This document shows, one piece after another, positions 46,985-58,129 of a stretch of 64,000 bases of DNA (position 1 is its first letter; the number at the start of each line of letters is the position of its first letter). The notes beneath the pieces were generated by a model. It was not told the DNA's origin, made no database searches, and saw only the letters and a list, made by a program, of their open reading frames with translations. The translations under genes and the position numbers were made by a program. Origin of the DNA: Molanna angustata (taxonomy: Eukaryota; Arthropoda; Insecta; Trichoptera; Molannidae); the NCBI GenBank assembly GCA_963576475.1, contig OY754968.1:12332607-12396606 (forward strand), written 5' to 3'.

Positions 46985-47274
46985 ATTGCAATATTACCTA
47001 TCGTGACATGAGATTTTCATCTAAGTATATAAAAATTTCGTGTCACAATGTTCGTTTCCGCAATATATTGCAATTGTTGAATATATTACTTAGTTTAAAT
47101 GAAATTATTTAAAAGAACCTTTAAAAGTTTTATAACTTGATTCATATAATATAGCTACTGTAAATTTGTAATGGAAACTGTTGGTTCTGTAAATCAATAA
47201 AATAAAAATAAACCTTGGTTGGTTCCAGCTTCAAAGATAGGATAGTTTTGGACCCGATAGGTGACGCTGTTATA
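46985..47274 (+). repeat. Dispersed repeat family Z, copy 2 (interrupted)
   Basis: Two blocks match the reverse complement of 13627-13974: ATATAAAAATTTCGTGTCAC with AATGTTCG (about 47020-47050), and GGTTGGTTCCAGCTTCAAAG through GGTGACGCTGTTAT (47217-47273). About 140 bases between them differ. The TIR element at 47275 has entered at its right end. Confidence 0.55.
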
Positions 47275-47830
47275 GGGCCGGTATTACAGTCTCAGTTTAA
47301 GAACTAAATTCAAGTTTTACAAAAATATAGCGAATTATAGTGTCCGTTTAGGCCTAATCTTCCCTCAAATACGTCACTAAAACGACAAATATTTAACTCA
47401 ACATTTCTGGCGGATTAAGTACTTAACGGTGAGTCAACTGTCATTTCTCGACTCGTTGATAGGCAACGAGTGTAGTTTCAATGTTCTATCACTAGAGGCG
47501 TTAGTTGTATCGACGGTGGCACCACACAACAAAACAAACTGACAGCCATATTGAAACGAACATGGACATTTAAAAGCATTATTTTGGGGAAAAAAAAATT
47601 ACCATGTTGGATAATAGAACAATAGTATTTCAAGTCGTAGCGTCCCGTTTTGTAGTTCGTATTATTTGAGGTTATTTAAAATTTGACAGATAATAACCAC
47701 AGAAAAAGTAAAATATGTCTATAATTGAAGATTAAGTAACTGACATGTCATATTGCACTGTAATACGGAAATGAATTAATCTTGAGTTTAATAAACTCAA
47801 TGAGTTGAGGCCCGACTGTAATACCGGGCC
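47275..47830. mobile_element. TIR element, 556 bp, ATA target duplication
   Basis: Left end GGGCCGGTATTACAGTC and reversed right end GGCCCGGTATTACAGTC form the inverted ends; a further inner match is TCAAG/CTTGAG. ATA borders both sides (47272-47274 and 47831-47833). A 3-base duplication with such ends fits PIF/Harbinger-type MITEs, though the usual duplication is TWA, so the class is tentative. No transposase. It lies inside family Z copy 2, so it is the younger of the two. Confidence 0.65.
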
Positions 47831-47833
47831 ATA

Positions 47834-49217
47834 GATACCTTATATTAATATTTTTATATTTTTCACGAAGATTTTTTTATTTTTTTAGATTTGTCATCCA
47901 AAAATACATACAACTACAAATTTTACCTTCCCTACACCCCCCAAAGTAATTTGATTGAAAAAAAAGGTCGTTATCAATTTTTAAGTTGTGAAAGCTGTGA
48001 ACAAATGTCGATGGCGATGTGAACAAATCTATTGACATCTGTACTACGCATCTAGGGCTGAGTTCAGATTCAACGCTCGACGTCGGGCGTCGAATGTTCC
48101 TGAAGTTGCAGATTATGGCGTTTTTCACACCAATCTTACCTGAACGCTTTCGAGCGGCGTTTAAATCTGAACACTACATCGGGTGTTTTAAATGTCAAAT
48201 GTCATTTATCATACATGTCTCTTCTTAGGTTTTATTTTCATCGAGAGACATCAATTGGGAAGTGGTGTAAATAATAATCTCTGACCATTTTATTAGAAAT
48301 TGCTGAATGATATTTAATAAATTAACCTCTTTGTGAATGCATATTGTCATCATAAATAATGTCAACTGAGAACAACTGACATATTAGATATCACAGAAAC
48401 AAAGAGAAGTCATTATTCCATAGATAAAATAGAAACTGTCAGAGCGTTTTTCACCCGACAACTTTACCGAGCGTTTGGTGCGTACACACGACGTTTAATC
48501 TGAGCGCCACAGTGTCTTTCGAGCGTCTATTTCCGGTCATTATGAACGGCTTGTATATGTGTTCTGTGGGCTTGGAGCGTTCACTAAGCGCGCTCGGCGT
48601 TCGTTGAGAACGCAACCCAATGAAAATACCACACTCAAACATCGATTCAATGATATGGGTAATCAGATTTGATTTACTTTGGTCCAATCTTTCAGCTGTC
48701 GCATATTCGAAAGAAACGTTATTATTTTTATCGCTATTAATGTATTTTGATTTACTGTATTATTCAAGTACTTTTTTTTGTACTTTCTTTCACAATCTGA
48801 TTTTGGCCTGTAGAATTTAAAAAAATGAAAGTTAAAGACTATTTTTCAATTGTCAATGAACTTTCAATTCTGGGTGAATTTTATATCCAATTATTTTTTT
48901 TAAATTTATTACTGCACGTCGTATTACTCTACAAAATCTATTAATATTTAATAGGGATTCCAATAAATAAAGCAAGCAAAGCTGCGGGTATTCAGATAGT
49001 CTGCAATAAAAATGATCCAATTCAATTTAAATTAATGATAATACAATAATAGGCTACATAGTTAAAAAGCTCATTAAAGAATACATGATAAAACAAAATT
49101 AAAAGATTAAAAAAATAAAAACATACACATTACTCAGTTTACGCGTATGTTTCAGGATGAGGAGGAGGGAACGTTAGAAAAGAAGGAGGGGAAAGTTGGA
49201 TTGTGTATTAGAGTTGG
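47834..49217. other. No gene; CpG-rich stretch 48040-48620
   Basis: 48040-48620 has frequent GAGCG/CGCTC words (TCAACGCTCGACGTCGGGCG; GAGCGTTTTTCACCCGAC; AAGCGCGCTCGGCGTTCG) and resembles a DNA-transposon-like repeat, but no paired termini could be fixed. The frames at 48019-48228 and 48687-48451 have no domain. Confidence 0.4.
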
Positions 49218-49310
49218 GTAACAATTGGGTGCATGTTAAATTAATATTTAGCATAATACCTGTTAGTTACTCAAGAAACAATTTAAATAAATAAATTATA
49301 AATAAACTAA
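49218..49310 (+). repeat. tRNA-derived SINE, copy E (3' fragment)
   Basis: ACAATTGGGTGCATGTTAAA, TTAATATTTAGCATAATACC, TGTTAGTTACTCAAGAAAC, then AAATAAATAAAT. Only the 3' ~80 bases of the family remain. Confidence 0.7.
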
Positions 49311-49997
49311 ATATTAATGTATATTTTGCAAATATGCTTTGTATATTATACAGTAGTGGTCCTCCATTCTCACTGAGACTAATCGAATAACTCCATATGG
49401 GCATCTAAATATGTATGTATATGTCCTGCCTGCAAAGGGTTTCTTGTGTGACCGATGTCCATATAATTGATTTTACGTATTGAAATGCACTTATAACATT
49501 CCCTTTGTAAACATCAGTGCATTCACATCAGACGATTTGGATATTCAGAAAGACCAGGAATGGGTATGCAAAGTAAATTTTTATATCTTCGTCTATTTTA
49601 CTTCAATAAATTTAAGTCGTAAAACTAGATACATCATTACTTATTCAGAAACGAATTTGATTGCTTGAAAGCTTGAAAAATATATTTAATGCTTCGAAAA
49701 TATTTACAACTCTTTTCAATTTTGTTACCTAAATAGGTAATTCTAAAAATTATTTGGCTACCTCTTATTTTTTTCTATTATTTATTATTTTTAAGGGACC
49801 ATTATGAACAGTGTAATTGTTTCATCTTATGGCTCCTGTATTAAATTATAATTTTTTAATACCATTTAGTGAAGAAATGTTTATTTTAATGTTTATTATA
49901 CTAGTATCGAATAATATTTTTTTAATTGCATATACGCAAACATTGAAATTTTTTCCCTGTCGGGAGTCAAATGATATTTTTACTGGCAAAATTTTTA
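49311..49997. other. No gene; direct repeat partner at 49907-49962
   Basis: ATCGAATAATATTTTTTTAA, then TTGCATATACGCAA, recurs at 50434-50485. Otherwise unremarkable. Confidence 0.4.
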
Positions 49998-50155
49998 ACA
50001 TCTCAATAGAGACGAAGTTGAGATATTATTAAAGAACCAGGAACTCAAGGCACCTACAGTGCTTACGACCTGTCATCGGCTGGTTTTTGTGATCACATTA
50101 TAAGCTTGCGAAACGTTCACCAATTATGCCTTCTAATTGAGTTCCCTTATCAATC
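49998..50155 (+). repeat. MITE-related repeat, copy at 50.0 kb
   Basis: ACATCTCAATAGAGACGAAG, GAACCAGGAACTCAAGGC, CTGTCATCGGCTGG, TGCCTTCTAATTGAGTTCCC. It aligns along its length with 61778-61907 and by its first part with the 43632 MITE. Confidence 0.7.
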
Positions 50156-51397
50156 TAATTTTTTGATAGTTCTATATATTTGAATAATAAAGAATTATAG
50201 GTACTATTTATTCATTTGAAAATAAGGAATTATACTATTGCCATCTATGAAGTAACGAAGAAACCTTTTTTTGTAACGGAATCTATTGATAAATTAGTTT
50301 ATTTGTAAACAATGAAAGCAACAATCCTTATAAATGAGGTGAGGGTGTCTCGCACAAATGTCACCCCTGAACTGCGCCAGAAATGTTATTTCATTTTTTG
50401 CTTGTTTACCTACTTGTACAAATGTGTATGTAAATCGAATAATTTTTAATTGCATATACGCAAGAATTGAATTTTTTCCTGGCAATTGTACAATTTTTCC
50501 TATTCAAATAATTTAATTATAGTTAGTTTATCCAAAGCAATTTTCACTTTCTATAATATATGTACAGATATAAATTTGAATACCTGTGGTCCGTCTCCCC
50601 TTAATACCCAAACATAGGTACCTACCTCTTCAGTATAAGTAAGTACTTATACGTTCACATACTTAATCGAGAGGAAGGAATTTAGCGAACATATTCCAAT
50701 ATCATATATTACGGTTTTGGATATATACCTACATAACATATACCTGCATTGACGAAACGGTGTAACAACCGCATCTCAATCTTTAGGAATAGCAATTACA
50801 ATAGTACCAACCATCCCACATGATCGTTAACTGCTCACTATATCTTCCATCTGACTCTATATTTATATACATACCCATCTATGTCTTTCTATGACCAACT
50901 TCAAATAAGACAATATGGGGGATCAGCGAATCAAGGGGTAACGTAAGTATTTTCAATATATCTTTATACAAACAACAACGTTTGTGAGAATCTTCCGTAT
51001 AGAGAGATCCCGACACAAACTTTGTGAACAATATTTTTTCTGCTCATAAGAGTTGTCCATAACTAATTTTCTAATTCACAAATCTCTAAGACCACAGAGC
51101 AAACTCTGTCGGGAGCTTACTCTGTGGTCGGGAGGTATCCTCTAAGTATTTATAAATGTCTTTGAATGGATGATGTAATTTTTAATCGAATTTCTTATAC
51201 AATATTAAAAAAGCACGCTTGAAAATACGATACTTTTGGGAATAAATTTTCTACACCTTTGTTTTCTGATATCTGTCAAAACAACCACGACTCGAAGCAG
51301 CCAATCGTTTTTACCTCATGTGGTGAACTCACACAAAATTCACAATACTGTACTGCTATTGTACTGCTATCAGGTAAGTCTGTGGAAGCGAGCTCTT
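50156..51397. other. No gene seen
   Basis: AT-rich DNA. Contains the second copy of a direct repeat (50434-50485) and an ACTCTGTCGGGAGCTTACTC-like inverted stretch near 51090-51130 (GACCACAGAG/CTCTGTGGTC). Confidence 0.4.
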
Positions 51398-51576
51398 AAT
51401 TACTGATCCAAAAGGTCCCGGGTTCGGTTCCCGGCGCAGACACATTTTTAAATAGTGTTTTCAGTCTGGATCTGTGAGACGATTAATGTCGTGAGTCTCC
51501 AGAATCTGGCAACTTGTTATTGGGTGCGTGTTGAATTAATATTTGATATAGTACCTGTTAGTTTCCCGAGAAATAA
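51398..51576 (+). repeat. tRNA-derived SINE, copy D (5'-truncated, interrupted)
   Basis: Starts within the tRNA-like head (TACTGATCCAAAAGGTCCCG; B box GGTTCGGTTCCCGG), continues through the core and ends CCTGTTAGTTTCCCGAGAAA. Helitron-like copy 3 enters directly after this, and the A/T-rich tail appears to resume at 54670 (TATATAATAAAATATAG). The SINE was therefore there first. Confidence 0.8.
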
Positions 51577-51605
51577 TCTAAAGTAATAAAGCAATCAAAA
51601 TGTTA

Positions 51606-51644
<39 letters not shown>

Positions 51645-52559
51645 TCTCACGCTTTCTGAAAAACCAAGAGCATCTAAAAATCTAATTTATGTGCGAACAT
51701 GTACCAGTATACCTGATGCAGTGTCACGCTAAAAATAATGCGATAAAAATGCTGAATTTTAAAGATATTTCAATAATTATTTTTTTCATACAAAATTTTC
51801 CAAGTCATATCTGTCAAAAAAGTGTACATTTTGCACGCAAATATCTGTTAGTTTAAAAGTTAGAAGTACGTATTTACACGAAAAAAATATATTTTCAAGT
51901 ATAACTTAGCTTTTAAGTGAAAAACATGGTGAATATTTTGTCTAATTATAATGTTTAACTTATTTTTAAAGTAAGCGTTTTGTACAAATGTACATATAAC
52001 CCCGCCATTTTAATATCTTTTCATACGATATTTAATTTTCCTACCGAATGAATATGTTCTTTAAAATAATATACCTTTGAAATAAATGTGATTATGAAAT
52101 AATAAAATGAAACACAAGACATTACGGCAAGTTTTAAGACATATATTGTAAAAATGTGTTTATTATTAGTAAAGATATAGGCATAATAAAATTGCATAAT
52201 TTGTATATAATATTTGATATTTTGGACAATTGTTGATTTTCGTTTTTGTGGCTTCGAACAAACCAATGTAGGTACCTACATATTCAAAAAATGTATCCGA
52301 ACCATTTGATATTACTTACGTGTTCGAATTTACGGTTACTATGGTTACAGAAAGAATGTGATATTCAAATAATTTTATGAATCGAATTTATTTAGAAGGT
52401 TGTTGTAGGTAGGTACCTACCTAATACTAGGTACTTACAAATCAACAATAATATACCTATACTGATTTCCCATAGGAATATTATTTTATTTATTTATTTA
52501 TCAACCGTTTGTCCGATTATAATGAAACTTTGGTGAATTGTCGAGCGTATGCCCGGGAT

Positions 52560-52935
52560 GGTTTCTGGATTTAAACTTTTTTCTTATTCTTCTTCTTCTT
52601 CGTGTATTTGGTCGTTTTACCTATGAAGGGGGAGTATCTTGGGACAAGAAGGTCTGATTGTCCCTCCATCTCTTCGCAGGTTTCTGGATTTAAACTTTTT
52701 TCTTCTTCTTCTTTATCATCTATTTGGTCATTTTACCTATTAAGGTGGACTAACCTGGGAGAAGAAGGTCCAATTTTCCTTCCATCTCTTCGCAGGTATC
52801 TGGATTTAAACTTATTTCTTCTTCTTCTTCGTGTATTTAGTCATTTTACCTATTATGGTAGAGCATCCTGGGAAAAGAAGGTTCTTTCATCTCTTCGCGG
52901 TTCTTCCAGGATGGTTTCTGGATTTAAACTTTTCT
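52560..52935 (+). repeat. Minisatellite B in Helitron-like copy 3
   Basis: About three and a half units with GGATTTAAACTTTTTTCTTC and GGTCATTTTACCTATGAAGG, fewer than the ~8 units in copy 2. Confidence 0.85.
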
Positions 52936-52939
52936 TAAC

Positions 52940-53145
52940 CGACTGATGGGAGGGATGTAATGAAGGGAAGGGAGGCACTAAAGGGCCTGAAGGGACGGGA
53001 GGTATAAAACTGCCTGAAGGGACGGAAGGTACTGAAGGGCCTGATGGGAAGGGACGTAATGAGGGATTGAAGAGACGGGAGGTACTGAAGGGCCTGAAGG
53101 GACGGGAGGTACTGAAGGGTCTGAAGCGGCGGGTCCTGGAGTCTA
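52940..53145 (+). repeat. Purine-rich array (GAAGGGACGGGAGGTACT type)
   Basis: Repeats of ACTGAAGGGCCTGAAGGGAC and GGGAGG across about 200 bases, with nearly all purines on the plus strand apart from short CT and TACT breaks. A shorter version lies at 18085-18160 in copy 2. Confidence 0.85.
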
Positions 53146-53149
53146 ATTC

Positions 53150-53895
53150 TTTTTCTTCTTAATTTTATGTAGACCTTTAGTGCAGTTTTTATACAAACTA
53201 TTTCCTATAGTCTTATTCATCTTCTTCTTCTTTTATGTATACATTTGGGTCATTTTTTTATAAAAATTATTTCTTTTAGTCTAATTATTCTTCTTCTTCA
53301 TTCAAGTAGGTACGTAGACTTTTGGGAGAGTTTTAATACAAACTATTTCCAATAGTCTTATTCATTTTCTTCTTCTTTTGTGTAGACCAAGGGTGAGTTT
53401 TTATACAAAATTTTCCTATAGTTTAATTATTATTCTTTTATATAGACCTTTGAATTATTTTTTATATTTACTATTTCCTATAGTCTAATTCATCTTCTTT
53501 TATGTAGACCTTTTTTCAGTTTTTACACAAACTATTTCTAATAGTCTAATTATTCTTCTTCTTCTTTTTTGTAGACCTTTGGGTGAGCTTTTATACATAC
53601 TATTTCCTATTGTCTAATTCATCTTTTATTATATAGACCTTATATTTCCTTTAGTCTTTTTCTTCGTTTTCTTATTTTATGTAGAACTTTGGTGAATTTT
53701 ACACAAACTATTTCCTATAGATTAATCTTCTTCTTCTTTTATGAAGACCTTTTGGTCAGTTTTTATACAATCTATTTCCAATAGTCCAATTCTTCTATTA
53801 TATGTATTTTTACTTATTTTATGTAGACAATTTTTCTTTTTTTATTATTTTATGTATTTTTCTCTTTTTTATTTAGACTTTTGGGTTAGTTTTAA
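53150..53895 (+). repeat. Minisatellite A in Helitron-like copy 3
   Basis: About eleven units of 55-75 bases with TACAAACTATTTCCTATAGT, CTAATTCTTCTTCTTCTTT and TATGTAGACCTTTGGGTGAG. The same array occurs in copy 1. Confidence 0.85.
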
Positions 53896-54669
53896 GTCTA
53901 ATAGTCTATTGTGCAGAAATATTACTAACGATTTGCACACTTGATGAAAATACATATGTAAAAATGAATGGGATGTGGGATGTGACGATGTAACCTGCAC
54001 TAGAATCTTTTCAATACTTTTGTTTAATCAAATTTAAACCATTTATATCATCCTAATTTGAATAATTTTCAACACCTAATATTTAAAGAATGGGGGTTGT
54101 GACCATTACTGAACTCTTCACAACGTTTATATTCAAATTAAAAACTAATTACCTTAGTTTAAGTCTTCTTCTTCTTCGTTAATGTAGACTTTTGTGTCAA
54201 TTTTAAGTCTATTAGTCTAATTGTGCAAAAATATAATGCACCAATACTAGATCTTTTCAGTACCTTCGTTTGTTTAATCAAATTTTAACCACATTCCAAC
54301 ATCCAAAATTACTAAATTTTCAATAGGTACATATAACAATTTGTTTTCGATGATAATATTTAAAAATGGGGGTTGTGGCCAAACCAATCTCTTTACAACG
54401 TTGATAAACAGTCATATTTAAAACCATTTCGCATAGTCCATGCGTGCAGAAATTGTATATTATACTTCATTCACACTTTATAGCAATATATAAAAAAGAA
54501 TGGGTTGTGGCCATCACTTGAACATTTTACAATGCTTAAACTCAGTTAAATTTCAAACCACTTTTCATAGTCCGATATTGCAAAATAATTAGGTGACAAT
54601 ATTATAAAAACGATTGCTTTTTCTTTCGAAATTTTACATTCTTGGCCAACGGCGGGACATAAAAGCTAG

Positions 54670-57411
54670 TATATAATAAAATATAGATACAACCGTTAAT
54701 AACAGTATTAACAAAGTTATATTAAATTATAAATTATGTTTCAAACCTTTTTAAGGCCCTTCTTAGTAGGTACAATTAATTTGGTAAAATATTTGTTTGC
54801 TACAAAGAATAAGAGTAGCAAAAAAATAACAAATTAATTATCATTAATAATCTCCATAACAGATTTTATCATAAAACCTAATAAGTTTATGATTTAAAAG
54901 CACGAGGATATGCAAAAAAAAAACTATTTATTCCAAATTAAAACTTCAAAATTAAAGTTGATTTTGCACTTCGATTCTTTGTATATCTGGTCATCATTAA
55001 AACATCTGGACATTTTAACAAAGTAAAAAAAAAATCACGTAGAAGTGATAGCCTCGGTTTTTTTTAAATCGGTATAAAATAATATTTTTTTTAATACAAA
55101 AAACCCTTAAGGCACATATCGCCTCAATTCCCACCTAAAGCAATCCACACACGGTACACACAGTTATACAGAGTTTAGAAATAATAACATGTCGATGCCG
55201 CTACATTAATTCGGACCTTACCTTATTTCATCCCCGAAGCGGGCCCTAAATGGGTGGCCACTTCCCCGTACTGGCTATTGGGGGAGATGAGCAGGGAATT
55301 ACGGCAGGGCACCACGCCATTATGTTTAGTTTACAACCGCCGTACATATAATGTTAGGGCCTCTTTCGCTCTCTACGTACTTCGTAGCGTCGTAGCTCGC
55401 TGGGATACGCCGGGCGCTACGATGCTACGCCAAGCAACGGACATCAGGGTTATTTCACTTTTATTTCTGCGTTACGTTAACGGGTATTTTTACGAGTTTT
55501 ATATTGAATTTAACTACACATTATTGTCAGAAATTGTACCTATTAAAATACAAAATAAATATATTTATTAGAAAATAAATTAATTCAGACAAAAATATCA
55601 TCACAATATTTAGGAAAAGTGATTTAGAAAGTAATGTAGATGTTAAGATGGTCAATTAGCTGCACATATAAGTCTGCACCATGCAAAGCAGAATACTACA
55701 TATTAATGCATTGATATTTTTGTAATACTTTTAATATTTTAAGGATTTCATCAAGTAAACAATAAAACAATATTTTATGTATTATTATCATAGATATATT
55801 ATCGAAATTTAATGTTATATTAGTATTCAAAACTATTTTTGTGACATTTCACTTAATTAAAGTATCAACATGTAAATGAATGTGAGGTTAGGTTTCATCA
55901 AGACATTTATGCAAGAACTTATAAGGTATTTCTTTGGAATTATGAAACTAAAATACAGAGAGCCAACCTGTACGAAAAAGAAAACCCACGGGACAAATGC
56001 CCTGGTGTATCAAGAATACCTCAGGACAATATATAAAGAGTGGCTCGAGGGGGGAGGGGATGGTTAGGGGTGGGGTGTAGCGGGGAGACAATACGTTGTA
56101 TAGGTCCAAAGTAGAGACTTTACGACCGAGGGATTAACCCAAGTAACGAGATTCATTAATTTCTGTCGTTAAAATTTGTCGTTTGCGATTAATAAGACAC
56201 ACCCCCCTCCTCGTTCCTCACCCCGACCCTGGCTGTAATGTGAAGGAGAGTGAGAGAGAAGGAAGGACGAAACCCGGACCGGAGTGAGAAATTATACACC
56301 AGTAATGCGGTAATTGCACAGATTGTTATAAGGTGGCCGAAACTGGATGTTATCGCGTCCGTCTCAGACATTTAACACCATGATCGGTGCCCGTTGATAC
56401 TTTTTGCGTGCATATTCAGTTTTTAAAAAAAAGTATATTTTAAAAACAAATGATGAACATAGATGAAAATGGATCTAAAGAATTGATAGAATCTATAGTG
56501 GTGAAAACAAAGAAGTTGTAATTTTAATTTATTGGTTAAAATGTGCCACAAAGTATGAACAATTAGGTTTAAAAAAAAAGTTAAGTAGTATGAATAATTG
56601 GGTTTACTGTAAACTTTGTTTTTTTTTGTTTTAAAGAAGCACTATGTTTAAAGTATTATTAAATTTTATAAAAAGAATTCAAATGATTACAATATGTCGT
56701 GTAAAAGATGTTTATTAGATATAATTAAACAATTGTAGAGTTTTCGTGAAGAATTTTTTATTTATTTATTTACGCTGACACTCTTTTGTAAAAGAATGAT
56801 TAAATGATTGTTGCAATCCATATTTTTTGATATTGAATTTCAAGATGGCAATATCACATTTTATTATATCACAATCACTCTCATCACAAAAACTCTAATA
56901 GTAACTGTGTTAAAGAAAATGTCATTTTCTATTCTTTTGCCAAGATGTCAGTCATTCAAATTGTTTAGAACTTCTGATTCCGCTTCACACTTCTATGACT
57001 TTATTAGAACTTACTCAAATAGATTTAATGCTTAATGAATGAAAAATATAAGCAAAGACTAGCTAAATTCCAAAAATTGACCAAATTCATGTCGTTTAAC
57101 ATAGCTGAATTTTTATAAAAAATAACCTGTAGAAGCATATTTCCATTTTTCATCCATGTTTTTGGGAATTGTCACTTTGAAAGATAAATTGCAATAATTT
57201 TGTGTGACAAGAAGTGACAAGTGAAAAAAAGTTTAGTATGAATTTGAAGATCACTTCATGTGGATGTTTCGACTAGTGCACAGAAAAAAAAATCATTGTG
57301 AACCAGCAAAATAAGAAGCATCTGTTAGATCGTTTCTTATTACAGTCCACTTATACTATAACATTAATACCCATCACCTGATGTTTTCTACACAACCTAA
57401 ATGATTGCACA
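54670..57411. other. No gene; CpG patch 55220-55480 and G runs at 56049
   Basis: AT-rich overall. 55220-55480 is balanced and CpG-rich, with GTAGCGTCGTAG (55384) inverted at CTACGATGCTAC (55417); its 105-codon frame has no domain. At 56049-56086, GGGGGGAGGGGATGGTTAGG, then GGTGGGG, has quadruplex potential. At about 56537, ATGTGCCACAAAG echoes the 24.3 kb hairpin family. Confidence 0.4.
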
Positions 57412-58129
57412 ATGCCATTAAATCAAATAATACATGTTAGACAACTCTATATTAGAACAATAGTCATCCAACTACATAAAAACCCAGTAATATATAAACC
57501 ACAATACACCCTTACTTTTAATACAAGAAATAGACATTTGCTGCAACCGACTCATACACAGACTACTTTTGCCCAGAGACACTACACATTTTTAGCACCC
57601 AGAATATATAATATGATTATATCTGATATCTTGGACTTAGTACAGCCGAGTGGGCATAATTTTGGAAAGCTGGTTACTGATTGGTTGATTCGGAGAGGCA
57701 GGGAAGAGTCAGAGAGAGACTTGACGTTTGTCCTAAGATAATTTTAATATAATTTACAATCAAAATCTTTTTCATACACCCTTTTACACATATCCACACA
57801 CCCTCACATTAACAAAAACACAAAGACACCTAATAATTTTTTTCATGCACCTACAATTGTATTTTATATGTACTTTTTATATTTTTTGTATGACTTAAAA
57901 TGTGTACTTTTGTACTTTATTATTTGTATTTTTTATATTTTTTTTGTGCCTTAGATATTAAGAATTCACGTAGCTGAAATTTATGCTTACTTATTGCCTA
58001 GTATTACCTCAGAACAGGCTTTGCCTAGTGAGGTAATAAATTCCATTTATATATTTCATGAACAATGTTTTATATTTTACTTTATATTGTATTATGGAAA
58101 TTAATAAATAAAAAAAAAAAAAAAAATAT
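57412..58129 (+). pseudogene. LINE RT C-terminus with 3' UTR and poly(A)
   Basis: Open frame of 109 codons (57412-57741). Text such as QLYIRTIVIQLHKNP, TRNRHLLQPTHTQTTFAQRH and FLAPRIYNMI matches the final segment of CR1/Jockey-type non-LTR RTs, where a T-R-x-A/N block precedes Q-R-x-x-x-x-x-A-P-R-x-Y-N. The catalytic domain is missing (5' truncation near 57300). Downstream is a ~390-base 3' UTR ending in AATAAATAAAAAAAAAAAAA, a run of about 17 A. Intact frame plus poly(A) suggest a younger insertion than most LINE scraps here. No target duplication could be fixed. Confidence 0.7.

Larger units (their letters stand above)
51577..54669 (+). mobile_element. Helitron-like element, copy 3 (longest, 3093 bp)
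   Basis: Starts TCTAAAGTAATAAAGCAATC after A and ends GGCGGGACATAAAAGCTAG before T, exactly the A-[TC...CTAG]-T arrangement of Helitron insertions. It carries, in order: a GT microsatellite (51608-51642), a unique 5' part, minisatellite B (52560-52935), a purine-rich array (52940-53145), minisatellite A (53150-53895) and degenerate GTTGTGGCCA blocks. Copy 1 has only A, copy 2 only B. There is no Rep/helicase coding; the 114-codon frame at 52602-52946 is produced by tandem units. Confidence 0.8.

Noticed and set aside
46810..47112. 100-codon plus frame
   Set aside because: K/I/N/Y-rich chance frame that runs across the edge of repeat family Z.
49907..50485. LTR-like direct repeats around 50 kb (ATCGAATAAT...GCATATACGCAA)
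   Set aside because: Repeats are only ~55 bases, with no primer site, polypurine tract or gag/pol between them. More likely fragments of one MITE family.
52602..52946. 114-codon frame
   Set aside because: It is generated by minisatellite B units in the Helitron-like element. The protein is itself a repeat of S/L-rich segments.
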